This document shows positions 43,537 to 53,013 of a stretch of 64,000 nucleotides of DNA, piece after piece. The stretch spans positions 23,769-87,768 of the forward strand of contig JAKASO010000007.1 in assembly GCA_021818985.1 (NCBI GenBank). Reading direction: 5' to 3'. Numbering within the stretch: position 1 is the first letter of the stretch; the number at the start of each line of letters is the position of its first letter. The notes under the pieces were generated by a model. That model worked only from the letters and a program-made list of their open reading frames with translations, made no database searches and was not told the DNA's origin. The translations under genes were made by a program, and so were the position numbers. This DNA comes from a bacterium (lineage in GTDB: Bacteria; SZUA-79; Acidulodesulfobacterales; Acidulodesulfobacteraceae).

Positions 43537-44373
43537 ATGGAAGCTTGGTTTTTTGAAAATCAGACAGGCAATTTCGGTATTAATACGCGTATTAAGTCCA
43601 TTCTACATCACGAACATTCCAATTTTCAGGAGATTACGGTGTATGAAACCTACGAATTTGGGAAAATGCTCGTTCTTGATAATGCTGTTATGTTTACCGA
43701 TAAAAATGAATTTATTTATCATGAAATGTTGGCGCTTATCCCTCTTTTTTCCCATCCAAACCCCCAAAATGTGCTGATTGTCGGTGGCGGTGATGGCGGA
43801 GTGGTCAGAGAATGCTTAAAAAATCCATATGTAAAACATATTGATCTTATTGAAATAGACAAGAGAGTTGTGGAGTTATCGAAAAAAATCTTTCCGGTCG
43901 TGTCTTCATGCCTTGACGATCAAAAAGTAAGCGTCCTAAACGGGGACGGAATTGATTTTTTAAAAACAGTCAATGATCATTATGATATTATTCTTGTAGA
44001 TTCAACCGATCCGATAGGTCCGGCAGAGGGCCTTTTTAAAAGGGATTTTTATGAATCTACCGTCATTGCATTAAAAAATGACGGCATATTTGTTGCTCAA
44101 ACAGAATCCCCTTTTTTTAATGAAAATTTAATTAGGGATATTCACCTTATCATCGGCAAGATCTATAAAAGATCGTCGCTTTATCTTGCATCTATCCCTG
44201 TATATCCAGGCGGATTGTGGAGCTTTACGGTCGGTTCTAAAAAATACGACCCTAAAAAAATCAACGAAACATACAGGGAATTTGATTTTGATAAATGCAA
44301 TTTTAAATATTATACTCCTGAAATACACAATTCTGCTTTCATTCTACCAAAATTCATAAAGGAGCTTTTTTAA
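43537..44373 (+). CDS. speE: Spermidine synthase SpeE
   Basis: Aminopropyltransferase making spermidine from putrescine and decarboxylated SAM. The 278-residue protein has the N-terminal EVTVYET-like block (QEITVYETYEFGKMLVLD), the SAM-binding VGGGDGGVVRE and DLIEIDKRV, and the catalytic DSTDPIGPAEGLF with its Asp residues. It is the first gene of a polyamine operon, and speB follows after 6 nt. No SAM decarboxylase is in the window. Confidence 0.95.
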   Translation: MEAWFFENQTGNFGINTRIKSILHHEHSNFQEITVYETYEFGKMLVLDNAVMFTDKNEFIYHEMLALIPLFSHPNPQNVLIVGGGDGGVVRECLKNPYVKHIDLIEIDKRVVELSKKIFPVVSSCLDDQKVSVLNGDGIDFLKTVNDHYDIILVDSTDPIGPAEGLFKRDFYESTVIALKNDGIFVAQTESPFFNENLIRDIHLIIGKIYKRSSLYLASIPVYPGGLWSFTVGSKKYDPKKINETYREFDFDKCNFKYYTPEIHNSAFILPKFIKELF

Positions 44374-44379
44374 TAAACA

Positions 44380-45267
44380 ATGTTTGAAGAAAATTATATG
44401 CTCAGAACATCTTCTTTTTTTAATGATAACAGTGCTTATGACGATTCAAATGTTATTCTCATCGGCATCCCGATGGATTATACCGCCAGTAATATACCGG
44501 GGGCGCGGTTTGCTCCAAAAAAGATACGGGATCTTTCGCTTACCCTTGAGAACTACAGTCCGGTCTTTAACGAAATTATAGATTTAAAATTTTGCGATGC
44601 CGGCGATATAATTTTACCATGGGGCAATATTGATAAAAGTCTTGCATTGATAGATAAGATCGCCATGCAGATAGTTAAGGATGGAAAAAAAATAGTCAGC
44701 ATAGGGGGCGATCACCTTGTAACTCTTCCCATTATACGGCAATTTGTGCCTAAATACGCCGAACTGGCGGTTGTTCACATAGATGCGCATACGGATCTAA
44801 GAGATGAATGGAACAACGAAAAATACTCGCATGCCACGGTAATGAGGCGCGTACATGAAATAATAAAAAAGGGAAATCTGTATCAGTTCGGCATACGTTC
44901 CGGTTCGAAGGAGGAGTTTGAATTTGCTGGAAACAATACGCATCTTTTTAAGAATGATGTTTTTGAACCGATCAAAAAAGTCATAGGATTATTAAAAAAC
45001 AGTCTTGTTTATTTAACTATAGATATAGATGTCCTTGATCCGGCTTATGCGCCGGGTACTGGATACTTAGAAGCCGGAGGTATTTCATCGAGAGAGCTTT
45101 TTGACGCAATAGAACTTATATTTTTGGAGTTAAACGTGATCGGGGCGGATGTGGTCGAAGTTTGTCCGCCGACCGATAATTCCGAGAGAACTTCTGCTAT
45201 TGCCGCTAAACTTGTTAGAGAAATAATAATAGGGATAAATATAAAAAAATATAAAAATGTGAAATAA
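44380..45267 (+). CDS. speB: Agmatinase SpeB
   Basis: Binuclear manganese ureohydrolase converting agmatine to putrescine and urea. The 295-residue protein has GGDH (109-112), HIDAHTD (133-139), the SHATVMRR loop and IDIDVLDPAYAPGTG, giving the full set of metal ligands. Agmatinase rather than arginase is favoured by the neighbours: spermidine synthase upstream and arginine decarboxylase downstream. Confidence 0.94.
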   Translation: MFEENYMLRTSSFFNDNSAYDDSNVILIGIPMDYTASNIPGARFAPKKIRDLSLTLENYSPVFNEIIDLKFCDAGDIILPWGNIDKSLALIDKIAMQIVKDGKKIVSIGGDHLVTLPIIRQFVPKYAELAVVHIDAHTDLRDEWNNEKYSHATVMRRVHEIIKKGNLYQFGIRSGSKEEFEFAGNNTHLFKNDVFEPIKKVIGLLKNSLVYLTIDIDVLDPAYAPGTGYLEAGGISSRELFDAIELIFLELNVIGADVVEVCPPTDNSERTSAIAAKLVREIIIGINIKKYKNVK

Positions 45268-45285
45268 TTGGAGGAGTAATAATCA

Positions 45286-45759
45286 ATGTTATTGATCCCT
45301 GATATATATACGCTGGCTAGCGGAGAATCTGAAGGAACGTCGAAACTTGGAGCTTTTGACGTTGCAATCTTAAAAGCGGGAATAGGTAATACTAATCTTA
45401 TAAAGCTTAGTTCCATACTTCCGCCGAAGGCGGAGTTTAAAGAAAAGATCGTTTATCCCAAAGGTGCGCTTATTCCTATAGCTTACGGTTATATGACAAG
45501 CGATAAAAAAGGGGAACTGATATCGGCGGCTATTGCAATCGGAATATCCGAAGAAGACGGATTTGGAATAATAATGGAATATTCGGGGGTTTGCGACAGC
45601 GCTGAAGCAAAAGCTGCCGTTAATAAAATGGTGGAAGATGCGTTAAATTATAGAAATGTTAAAATTAAGGAAATAAAAAGTATAGCCATCGAACATAAAG
45701 TGGCTGATATCGGATGTGTCTTCTGCGGCGTTCCTATGTGGTATTCCAATTTATCCTGA
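45286..45759 (+). CDS. Pyruvoyl-dependent arginine decarboxylase
   Basis: A 157-residue proenzyme of the archaeal/chlamydial PvlArgDC family, which decarboxylates arginine to agmatine. Self-cleavage is expected between Ser42 and Ser43 in IKLSSILPPKAEF, converting Ser43 to the pyruvoyl cofactor. The N-terminal acidic loop and the AKAAVNKMVEDALNYR helix fit the family. AGGAG-like GGAGG lies upstream of the ATG. With speB and speE it forms a route arginine to agmatine to putrescine to spermidine, encoded in reverse pathway order. Confidence 0.93.
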   Translation: MLLIPDIYTLASGESEGTSKLGAFDVAILKAGIGNTNLIKLSSILPPKAEFKEKIVYPKGALIPIAYGYMTSDKKGELISAAIAIGISEEDGFGIIMEYSGVCDSAEAKAAVNKMVEDALNYRNVKIKEIKSIAIEHKVADIGCVFCGVPMWYSNLS

Positions 45760-45846
45760 TATTAATAATCTTAGTATTTTTGTATCTTTTAGACTATTAT
45801 TAAAGATAGGCTATTAAAGAGTAAAAAAACAATGAGAGGTTAGCTA

Positions 45847-46860
45847 TTGAATAAAGCCTTTATATTTTCGATAGTGATAGGCTTGGTTTTTGTGGGCATT
45901 CTTGTTTTCTTAGTGGGGCCCGCCGGTATTTTAAAAACACTCAGCCACATAAGCATTATAGATTGTATTGTTTTATTCTTTATATCATTTCTTGCCCTAT
46001 TTTTTTCAGCCCTTTCTTTTAATAATTCGCTTAATGTTTATGATGCAAAAATAGATTTAAAAAATCTTATAAATATTAAGTTAATCGGTTTCAGTGCAAA
46101 TTATATCGCCCCTTCAGGGATATTTGCAGGATTTATTGGCGGAGACGCCATTATGGCTCTTATTCTAAAAAAAAAGAACGGGCTTGAATTTAAACAGGGA
46201 TTTTCGGCAGGGCTTGCGGCAAAGGTTATAGAATTTTCAATATTTCTGATCTTTATTTATCTTGGCCTTATACTCGGTTTTAAATTTTTTTACCTCCCGT
46301 CAGAAATATGGCTTTTTTTATTTGCTTCCGGAATATTTGTCGGGGTCATAACATTCTTATTTTTGGTTAATCCTATAATAGACAACAGGTTTTTTACCAA
46401 GATCCTGACTTTTTTGTCGCGGTTTAAACTGTTAAACAAAATGATCAAAAAGATCATGGCATATATTAATGAATTTGAAAAAGAATTGCATCTTTTTTAT
46501 ATGAAGGGGGTAAAGTATCTGTTTCTAAGCATATTTTTAAGTCTGATAGAGACTATAGCGCTTATTTTGCAGATATGGCTTTTAGTCCATTATCTTGGCA
46601 TTAATATGGGTTTTTCCAAAACATTATTAGTGTTTGCCGTATCAATGCTTGTTTTTGCCCTGCCGCTTGCACCCGGCTCTGCCGGAACTTATGAACTTTC
46701 CCAGGTCGGTCTTTTTGATCTTTTAGGTCTTGGTTCGGATCTTGGGCTTACCTTTAGTCTCATTATGAGAGCAATCAATTTGTCAATGGTGGCTATTTCA
46801 TTTTTTATTTTACCGCATTACGGAATGAATTTTTTTAAAAAAAATGCGGAAAACGAATAA
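45847..46860 (+). CDS. Lysylphosphatidylglycerol-synthase TM/UPF0104-like flippase
   Basis: A 337-residue polytopic membrane protein (about eight helices) of the family that includes the flippase domain of MprF and archaeal AglD-associated proteins. Family blocks are FSANYIAPSGIFAGFIGGDAIMALIL and FALPLAPGSAGTYE. The TTG start at 45847 follows GAGAGG. It precedes two glycosyltransferase genes, suggesting transfer of a lipid or glycolipid across the membrane; the substrate is unknown. Confidence 0.8.
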   Translation: MNKAFIFSIVIGLVFVGILVFLVGPAGILKTLSHISIIDCIVLFFISFLALFFSALSFNNSLNVYDAKIDLKNLINIKLIGFSANYIAPSGIFAGFIGGDAIMALILKKKNGLEFKQGFSAGLAAKVIEFSIFLIFIYLGLILGFKFFYLPSEIWLFLFASGIFVGVITFLFLVNPIIDNRFFTKILTFLSRFKLLNKMIKKIMAYINEFEKELHLFYMKGVKYLFLSIFLSLIETIALILQIWLLVHYLGINMGFSKTLLVFAVSMLVFALPLAPGSAGTYELSQVGLFDLLGLGSDLGLTFSLIMRAINLSMVAISFFILPHYGMNFFKKNAENE

Positions 46861-46879
46861 GTATGAATTTATTTAGTTT

Positions 46880-47959
46880 ATGAAAATACTTTATTCTCTA
46901 TGCAGCTGGGGTTTGGGGCATGCGACAAGATCTTTGCCTGTTATAAGGAGGCTTGTCAACGGATCTCATGAAGTAACGATATACGGTACGGGCAGGAGCC
47001 TGTTTCTTTTAAAATCGGAACTTAAGGACAGCTGCAGATTTATCACCTCTACGCCGTATCCGTCTCCGTATTCCGATAAAATCGGATTTGTATTCAGGTT
47101 TATTAAGACGGCTCCGGCGATCATAAAAATTATAAAGGAAGAGAATATAGAAGTATCTAAAATAGCAAGAGATAACAAAATAGACATGATCCTTTCGGAT
47201 TCAAGGTTTGGCTCTTATTCTAAAGATATCCCTTCATATTTAATATTTCATCAACTTAGGTTTATTGCCCCGTTAAGGCTTTTGCCGGCTGAAATGTTTA
47301 CTGAATATTATAATCATTTTCTGCAGGATAATTTTTTAAAAATAATAGTTCCGGATTATGAAAATAATTCACTTTCCGGCGATCTGTCGCATAATCTTAG
47401 ATATTTTTTAAAGGATAAGGTAGAATATGTGGGTATTTTATCCGATTATGAGTATCACGATTCGGAAAAAGACATAGACTACCTCTTTTCTGTATCGGGA
47501 CCGGAACCCACAAGAACGGTTTTTGAAGAAAATGTTTTTTCCCAATTGAAGTTTTTAAAAGGCAAAATTGCCGTTTCGCTTGGAAAACCCGGTAAATTTA
47601 CCAAAGAGGTGATTGATGGTACGGTAATTTATTCGTATCTTGAAAAGGAAAGACGGGATGAGTTAATGAACAGGGCGCGTATGGTTGTTTCAAGATCCGG
47701 ATATACTACGATCATGGATGTTGCCGAACTTGGCAAAAAGGCATTTTTTATTCCTACTCCAGGGCAGACCGAGCAACTCTATCTTGCTTCTTATTTGAAA
47801 AAAGCCGGGAATTTCTATTCAACGCCGCAAAGAAAGCTGATGATAAGTGAAGATATCAAAAAGGCGGCAAAATTTCCAGGTTATCAACCGCTATGGAAAA
47901 CTAGTAAAAGCGTTGAAAATATACTTAAAGTAATTAAAATACAAGAGCGATTAAAGTGA
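46880..47959 (+). CDS. GT-B glycosyltransferase (MJ1255-like/MurG-related)
   Basis: A 359-residue protein with the N-terminal glycine-rich GLGHATRSLPVIRRL block and the C-terminal VVSRSGYTTIMDVAELGKKAFFIPTPGQTEQLYLA region, where MurG-like enzymes bind the nucleotide sugar. This pattern fits the GT28-related MJ1255-type family. It has no signal or membrane helix. It lies between a flippase-like gene and a GT2 gene, so a lipid-linked glycan is a plausible product. Confidence 0.78.
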   Translation: MKILYSLCSWGLGHATRSLPVIRRLVNGSHEVTIYGTGRSLFLLKSELKDSCRFITSTPYPSPYSDKIGFVFRFIKTAPAIIKIIKEENIEVSKIARDNKIDMILSDSRFGSYSKDIPSYLIFHQLRFIAPLRLLPAEMFTEYYNHFLQDNFLKIIVPDYENNSLSGDLSHNLRYFLKDKVEYVGILSDYEYHDSEKDIDYLFSVSGPEPTRTVFEENVFSQLKFLKGKIAVSLGKPGKFTKEVIDGTVIYSYLEKERRDELMNRARMVVSRSGYTTIMDVAELGKKAFFIPTPGQTEQLYLASYLKKAGNFYSTPQRKLMISEDIKKAAKFPGYQPLWKTSKSVENILKVIKIQERLK

Positions 47960-48017
47960 TTAAATTATAATATTAATTTATAATATTAATGTAATACTGA
48001 AAAGAGGGAAATAGTGT

Positions 48018-48731
48018 ATGGTTTCTATCGTTATTCCCGCCCATGAAGAAGAAAAATATATCGGTGTTTCCATTAAAAAGATATTAAGTCAGAAGGGCGT
48101 TATTTTTATAGACAAATACACCGATCCAGCTAATTTAAATATTAATCAAGTAATATGCGAGATAACGGTTGTTGTCAGCAAAGGGGAGGACAAAACTGAA
48201 GAGGTTGTCGGCCGTTATTCCAAGGTGAGGCTTATTGCCGGAAATTTTAGTGGTGTTTCCGAGGCAAGGAATATTGGTGCAAGATCATCAAGGGGGGACG
48301 TCTTTTTATTTTTAGATGCCGATACGCTCTTGAATGACGGATTTATAAAAAAACTTGATAGTTTTAAAAATACTGTGAATTTAATAGGAACATCCAAACT
48401 CTTACCGGATATCGGAACATTTAAGGCAAAGGCATTTATGTATTTCAATAACATTATCCATATTGTTTCAAAGACATCAATGGCACTTATATTTTGTCAT
48501 AAAGATGTTTATTATAAGGTTGGCGGTTTTGATGAAAGAATGCCCGCAGGAGAAGACCTTAAATTCATCGGCATTGCCCTAAAAAAGCACGCTAAATTTA
48601 AATATATCGGAAATATAAGCGCGGTTACTTCTATGCGGCGGTTTGAAACACATGGCTACTTAAAAATTGCAATAGAGTGGATACTTGGGTATTTCTTTAA
48701 ACCTCCCGGGCATTACGATGTTGTAAGGTGA
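48018..48731 (+). CDS. Family 2 glycosyltransferase
   Basis: A 237-residue GT-A enzyme with SIVIPAHEEEKYI at the N-terminus, SEARNIGARSSRGDVFLFLDADT (nucleotide site and DxD-like) and a C-terminal GGFDERMPAGEDL acceptor-site block carrying the catalytic ED. No fused membrane domain, except a hydrophobic stretch near the end (AIEWILGYFF) that may associate with the membrane. Confidence 0.88.
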   Translation: MVSIVIPAHEEEKYIGVSIKKILSQKGVIFIDKYTDPANLNINQVICEITVVVSKGEDKTEEVVGRYSKVRLIAGNFSGVSEARNIGARSSRGDVFLFLDADTLLNDGFIKKLDSFKNTVNLIGTSKLLPDIGTFKAKAFMYFNNIIHIVSKTSMALIFCHKDVYYKVGGFDERMPAGEDLKFIGIALKKHAKFKYIGNISAVTSMRRFETHGYLKIAIEWILGYFFKPPGHYDVVR

Positions 48732-48762
48732 TATCGTAATATAATGCAATGATGATAAAATA

Positions 48763-49833
48763 ATGATAAAAAGAAGAATCTCAAAACATATAAAGATTGG
48801 TAACGTTGGCATTGGCGGGAATTATCCCATATCTGTCCAATCAATGACAAATACCGGCACCGAAAATACTCAAGACACCATTGCCCAGATCAGAGAGCTC
48901 GAGAGTTACCGTTGCGATATAGTCAGAGTAACGGTAAATACCGAAAAAGCTGCCAAGTCTTTAAAAGCAATTATTCAAAACGTTACGATTCCGGTTGTCG
49001 CCGATATTCATTTTAATTATCTTTTTGCTTTAAGTTCAGTTGAAGCGGGAGCGGCCGGTTTGCGGATCAATCCTGGAAATATCGGCGACAGAAGAAAAAT
49101 ACGAGAGATTGTTGCTGCCTGTAAAAATACGCATATTCCGATAAGGATCGGAGTCAATTCCGGTTCGCTTGAAAAAGGGCTGCTTGACAAATACGACGGA
49201 GATTTTGCAGAGGCAATGGTCGGAAGCGTCCTCAAGCATATAGCCATTCTTGAAAAGGAGTCGTTTTATGAGATAAAGATCTCATTAAAATCTACCGATG
49301 TTCTCACAACGGTTAGGGCTTATGAACTAATAGCATCTAAGGTGGATTATCCTTTGCATGTCGGTATTACGGAAGCCGGCACTGTTTTTTCGGGGGCGAT
49401 AAAGTCCGGGATAGGGATTGGGATCCTGCTTTATAAAGGCATCGGCGATACCATAAGGGTTTCATTAACCGATGATCCCGTTACCGAAGTTATAGCAGGG
49501 TTTCATATTTTAAGGGATCTCGGTCTTAGAAAAGAGGGGGTGGAGCTTTTATCGTGTCCTACCTGTGGAAGATCGGAAATCGATATTGTAAAATTATCGA
49601 AGGAAATAGAAAAAAGGTCTGCTTCTATTAAATCCAGTATAAAAGTGGCAATAATAGGTTGCGTAGTAAACGGTCCGGGGGAAGCAATGCATGCGGATAT
49701 AGGAGTTGCCGGCGGCAAGGACAAGTCGGTACTGTTTTCTAAGGGTAAGGTAGTGGGAAAATACGGCAATGAAGAGATACTGGATGCTTTAATAAGCGAA
49801 ATTGAAAGGATTACAGGAGAAAAAACAAGATGA
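48763..49833 (+). CDS. ispG: 4-hydroxy-3-methylbut-2-enyl diphosphate synthase IspG
   Basis: Iron-sulfur enzyme of the MEP isoprenoid pathway. The 356-residue bacterial short form has the N-terminal TIM-barrel motif ISVQSMTNTGTEN, and the 4Fe-4S ligands in LSCPTCGRSEID plus GCVVNGPGEA, followed by HADIGVAGG. Its last 4 bases overlap proS. Confidence 0.97.
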   Translation: MIKRRISKHIKIGNVGIGGNYPISVQSMTNTGTENTQDTIAQIRELESYRCDIVRVTVNTEKAAKSLKAIIQNVTIPVVADIHFNYLFALSSVEAGAAGLRINPGNIGDRRKIREIVAACKNTHIPIRIGVNSGSLEKGLLDKYDGDFAEAMVGSVLKHIAILEKESFYEIKISLKSTDVLTTVRAYELIASKVDYPLHVGITEAGTVFSGAIKSGIGIGILLYKGIGDTIRVSLTDDPVTEVIAGFHILRDLGLRKEGVELLSCPTCGRSEIDIVKLSKEIEKRSASIKSSIKVAIIGCVVNGPGEAMHADIGVAGGKDKSVLFSKGKVVGKYGNEEILDALISEIERITGEKTR

Positions 49834-51563
49834 GATATTCAAAATTTTTTATACCTTCTTTAAAAGAAGATCCTAAAGAGGCTGCGATCAAAAGCCATAG
49901 GCTTCTTCTTCGTGCCGGCTATATAAGGCAGATTTCCGGCGGAATATATGCGTATTTGCCTCTTGGTTTTAAAGCCTTAAAAAAACTGGAAAATTTAATC
50001 AGGGAAGAAATGAATAGCGCAGGTGCCATAGAGATCTCCATGCCTTTCGTCCAGCCGCTTGAACTGTGGAGACAATCTGGCAGGGATGAAGATTACGGAA
50101 GAGAGTTGCTCCGTTTTAAAGACAGGCAGGACAGGGATTTTTGCCTTGCGCCGACTTATGAAGAGGCAATTACTGATCTTGTTAAAAAAAATATTCGTTC
50201 ATATAAAGAACTCCCGTTAATTTTATATCAAGTCCATCTTAAATTCAGGGACGAGATCAGACCACGATACGGCTTAATGCGCGCAAAAGAATTTATAATG
50301 AAAGATGCTTATAGCTTTGATATTAACGAAGAAGGGCTTGATAAAAGTTATAAGATAATGAAAAATGCGTATGAAAGAATATTTAAAAGGCTTGGGTTTG
50401 AATTTCGTTTTATAAAGGCAGATTCAGGGGAAATAGGCGGATCATTTTCCGAAGAGCTGATGGTTTTTAGCGAATATGGCGAAGATAAAGTGGTGGTATG
50501 CAGTAACTGCGGGTACAGCGCATCTTTTGATGATGCCGAGTGGGCAAAAGAATATCATGAGTCTTTAGGGTCTTGCAGGCAGCCGAGAATGACAAAGCTT
50601 TTTACCCCGGATAAAAAATCAGTTGAAGATGTCAGCGAATATTTAAAGATTGATAAAGCATGTTTTGCAAAGACTATTATTTATGAAAGCGAAAAGGGTT
50701 TTATCGCGGCAATGGTCAGGGGAGATCATGAGGTAAACGAACATAAATTAAAAAAGGCGACTGGGATTAAAGACCTTACACTTGCAAAGGAAGAGGATGT
50801 TGAAAGGATAACAGGATCTCCATGCGGTTTTGCGGGACCTTTTAGACTGCACGGCATAAATCTTATCATCGTTGACGAAGAGATAACGGCTCAAGAATAC
50901 TGGATCACAGGTGCCAACGAAAAAGATGCCCATATGGCTAACGTTAAACCAGATCGCGATTTTACCCCTGACATAGTTGCGAAAATAAGAAATATCGGTG
51001 ACGGAGATATGTGCCTGAGATGTGCAAGCCGTCTTTCCGTAAAAAATACTATCGAGCTCGGGCATATATTTAAACTCGGGGAAAAATATTCATTGACGAT
51101 GGATGCAAAATTTTTAGACGAATCGGGTGCAAGCAAAAACTTTGTTATGGGCTGCTACGGTATTGGCGTGGGCAGGACATTGCAGGCATTAGTGGAAATA
51201 TTCTCCGATGAGAATGGCATAAATCTTCCTGTATGTATCAGTCCGTTTATTGTTTGTGTGGTTTCTTTAAATACCGGCGACGAAAAGATCGTTAGCCTTG
51301 CCGATCGTATATACAACGATCTTTTAAAAGCCGGCAACGACGTTCTATATGACGATAGGAAGTTATCCGCCGGAGTTAAGTTAAAAGATGTTGATTTGAT
51401 AGGCATACCGCTTAAAATAATTATCGGCAATAAGACTATAAAGGACGGAAAATACGAATTAGCCATTAAAAAAACCGGAAAGCGTGAATTTTATGATAAT
51501 TTAGACGATCTTTACAATAAGGTAACAACCCTTGTAAAAACAGAATTTTTAAACATGATATAA
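49830..51563 (+). CDS. proS: Prolyl-tRNA synthetase (bacterial type with editing domain)
   Basis: Class II aminoacyl-tRNA synthetase. The 577-residue protein has motif 1 around ISMPFVQP, motif 2 (RDEIRPRYGLMRAKEFIMKDAYSF region) and motif 3 (GCYGIGVGRTLQALVE). Between motifs 2 and 3 is the INS editing domain (about 230-390) that clears Ala-tRNA(Pro), and the anticodon-binding domain is at the C-terminus. ATGA-type overlap with ispG indicates translational coupling. Confidence 0.97.
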   Translation: MRYSKFFIPSLKEDPKEAAIKSHRLLLRAGYIRQISGGIYAYLPLGFKALKKLENLIREEMNSAGAIEISMPFVQPLELWRQSGRDEDYGRELLRFKDRQDRDFCLAPTYEEAITDLVKKNIRSYKELPLILYQVHLKFRDEIRPRYGLMRAKEFIMKDAYSFDINEEGLDKSYKIMKNAYERIFKRLGFEFRFIKADSGEIGGSFSEELMVFSEYGEDKVVVCSNCGYSASFDDAEWAKEYHESLGSCRQPRMTKLFTPDKKSVEDVSEYLKIDKACFAKTIIYESEKGFIAAMVRGDHEVNEHKLKKATGIKDLTLAKEEDVERITGSPCGFAGPFRLHGINLIIVDEEITAQEYWITGANEKDAHMANVKPDRDFTPDIVAKIRNIGDGDMCLRCASRLSVKNTIELGHIFKLGEKYSLTMDAKFLDESGASKNFVMGCYGIGVGRTLQALVEIFSDENGINLPVCISPFIVCVVSLNTGDEKIVSLADRIYNDLLKAGNDVLYDDRKLSAGVKLKDVDLIGIPLKIIIGNKTIKDGKYELAIKKTGKREFYDNLDDLYNKVTTLVKTEFLNMI

Positions 51564-51690
51564 ATATAAATAAAACTTTTTCCTTTCATTAAGCGGGTTG
51601 GATAAGGGAGATGAGTCAAGTAAAATGCAAAAAACATGCAAGTACAAATAATAGGAAAATATGAAATGAAGTATAACGAAGGAGGCAAAC

Positions 51691-52161
51691 ATGATAAAAA
51701 TTACCATACCCGGAAACACTGAAGCGGTTATCAACAATGTTGTTTTTGATATGAACGGGACGCTCGCGGAAGGCGGGGTAATTAGCGACCATGTAAAAAA
51801 TCTCGTAAATGACCTATCTAAGCTTGTCAATATATATATAATAACATCTGATACCTTCGGAAGCGCCAAACAAACAGTTAAAGGTATCAATGCCAAGCTT
51901 TTTATAATCGAGGGTGAAGGTTCTGCAGACAAAAAAAAAGAAATAGTCTATAAATTGGGTTATTCAGAAACGGTTGTTATCGGCAACGGTTATAATGATC
52001 ATGCTATGTTCAAACAGGGGTTTATAGGCATAGGCGTTATAGGCAGTGAAGGGCTTGCTTTAAAAGCGGCATTGCATTGCGATATAATAGTTATAAAGAT
52101 TGAAGACGCTATAAACTTACTGCTGAATCCAGAAAGAATGATAGCAACATTACGGAACTGA
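51691..52161 (+). CDS. Soluble HAD-family protein (COG4087-like 'soluble P-type ATPase')
   Basis: A 156-residue stand-alone HAD domain without membrane segments. Motif I is FDMNGTLAEGG (Asp20, with Asn22 in place of the usual second Asp), motif II is TSDTFG and motif IV is IGNGYNDHAMF. Asn in the second position and GNG for GDG mark the small family annotated as soluble P-type ATPase or HAD hydrolase. GGAGG lies before the ATG at 51691. Physiological substrate unknown. Confidence 0.8.
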   Translation: MIKITIPGNTEAVINNVVFDMNGTLAEGGVISDHVKNLVNDLSKLVNIYIITSDTFGSAKQTVKGINAKLFIIEGEGSADKKKEIVYKLGYSETVVIGNGYNDHAMFKQGFIGIGVIGSEGLALKAALHCDIIVIKIEDAINLLLNPERMIATLRN

Positions 52162-52191
52162 AAAAGAAACTGAAAAAACTGAAAAAGAACC
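52155..52191 (+). repeat. Short ACTGAAAAA repeat at the 3' end of the HAD gene
   Basis: Three copies of ACTGAAAAA separated by 0-3 bases begin at the stop codon of the HAD gene. Low complexity; possibly slippage product. Confidence 0.6.
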
Positions 52192-52244
52192 AAGATTAAG
52201 GGACAGGTCTTTAAAAAAACAGGCAACCTGCCTGCTTTTTATGC

Positions 52245-52463
52245 TCAGCCAAATCCGCTACGTCCACTATGCCCTCCTGACGAACATGATGAATGAGTAC
52301 TGTTATATCCACCTAATCCGCCGCTGTTAAATGCACTTATCTTTCTTGCCGGTTTTTCTGCTCCGCAAACCGGGCATTTAATATCTTTATTAGTTTCGCT
52401 TATCCTTTGATAGGTTTCAAAAGTTTTTCCACATTTCTGACACTGATATTCATAAATTGGCAT
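52245..52463 (-). CDS. FmdB-type zinc-ribbon protein
   Basis: A 72-residue protein starting MPIYEYQCQKCG, the canonical FmdB/CxxC_CXXC_SSSS start. I choose the ATG at 52463 rather than 52481 because GGAGGG lies about 9 nt upstream of it. Zinc ligands are Cys8, Cys11, Cys30 and Cys33. A Gly/Ser-rich tail with one Cys and one His follows. Family role is poorly defined (regulatory or metal-binding). Confidence 0.85.
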   Translation of the reverse strand: MPIYEYQCQKCGKTFETYQRISETNKDIKCPVCGAEKPARKISAFNSGGLGGYNSTHSSCSSGGHSGRSGFG

Positions 52464-52524
52464 ATTTTTAGAACCCTCCATTTTTTATCACTTGACAATC
52501 GTTTAATATATTTCAAATTGTGGA

Positions 52525-52878
52525 TTATAAAGGTAATTTGCTGGAAACAGGCGTCTGTGGCTCGGCTTCCTCATCACGACTATTATTGTGGACAGTTTTT
52601 CTCTTATAGCCCTTGACCGTGTTAAATATTTTTTCAATGATTTTGTCGTTTAATTTATAGCACATCATAACGCCATCGCGTTTACAACTAACTATGCCCT
52701 TGTTTTTTAAAGAAACAAGATGTTGGGATACGGTTGCCTGGGGTAAGCCGAGATTAACCCAGATATTTCTAACGCATGACTGATTGTTTATTAAGATTTC
52801 GATTATTTTTAGCCTGATTGGATGTCCAAGAGTTTTAAGAAGTTCCGCTTCCTCTTCATATTTATTCTCTTTGTCCAT
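52525..52878 (-). CDS. ArsR-family winged-helix repressor
   Basis: A 117-residue ArsR/SmtB-type regulator with LLKTLGHPIRLKIIEIL at the N-terminus and the recognition helix LPQATVSQHLVSLKNKGIV. Cysteines at about 35 (NNQSCVRN), 65 and 73 could sense a metal or sulfane sulfur. The second ATG (52878) is favoured over 52893 by position of the AAAGGG site. It lies downstream of a DsrE2-like gene on the same strand, separated by 299 bp and a terminator-like hairpin, so it probably has its own transcript. Confidence 0.88.
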   Translation of the reverse strand: MDKENKYEEEAELLKTLGHPIRLKIIEILINNQSCVRNIWVNLGLPQATVSQHLVSLKNKGIVSCKRDGVMMCYKLNDKIIEKIFNTVKGYKRKTVHNNSRDEEAEPQTPVSSKLPL

Positions 52879-53013
52879 AATAATGAAATTCATCCCTTTT
52901 TTATATAATTCATATATATTAATTTATATTTATAATTATATTGCAATATAAATATAATGTCAATATAAATGGAAAGGGGGATTTCCGCAAGCGAAAGCGA
53001 AAAAATTCCCTTT

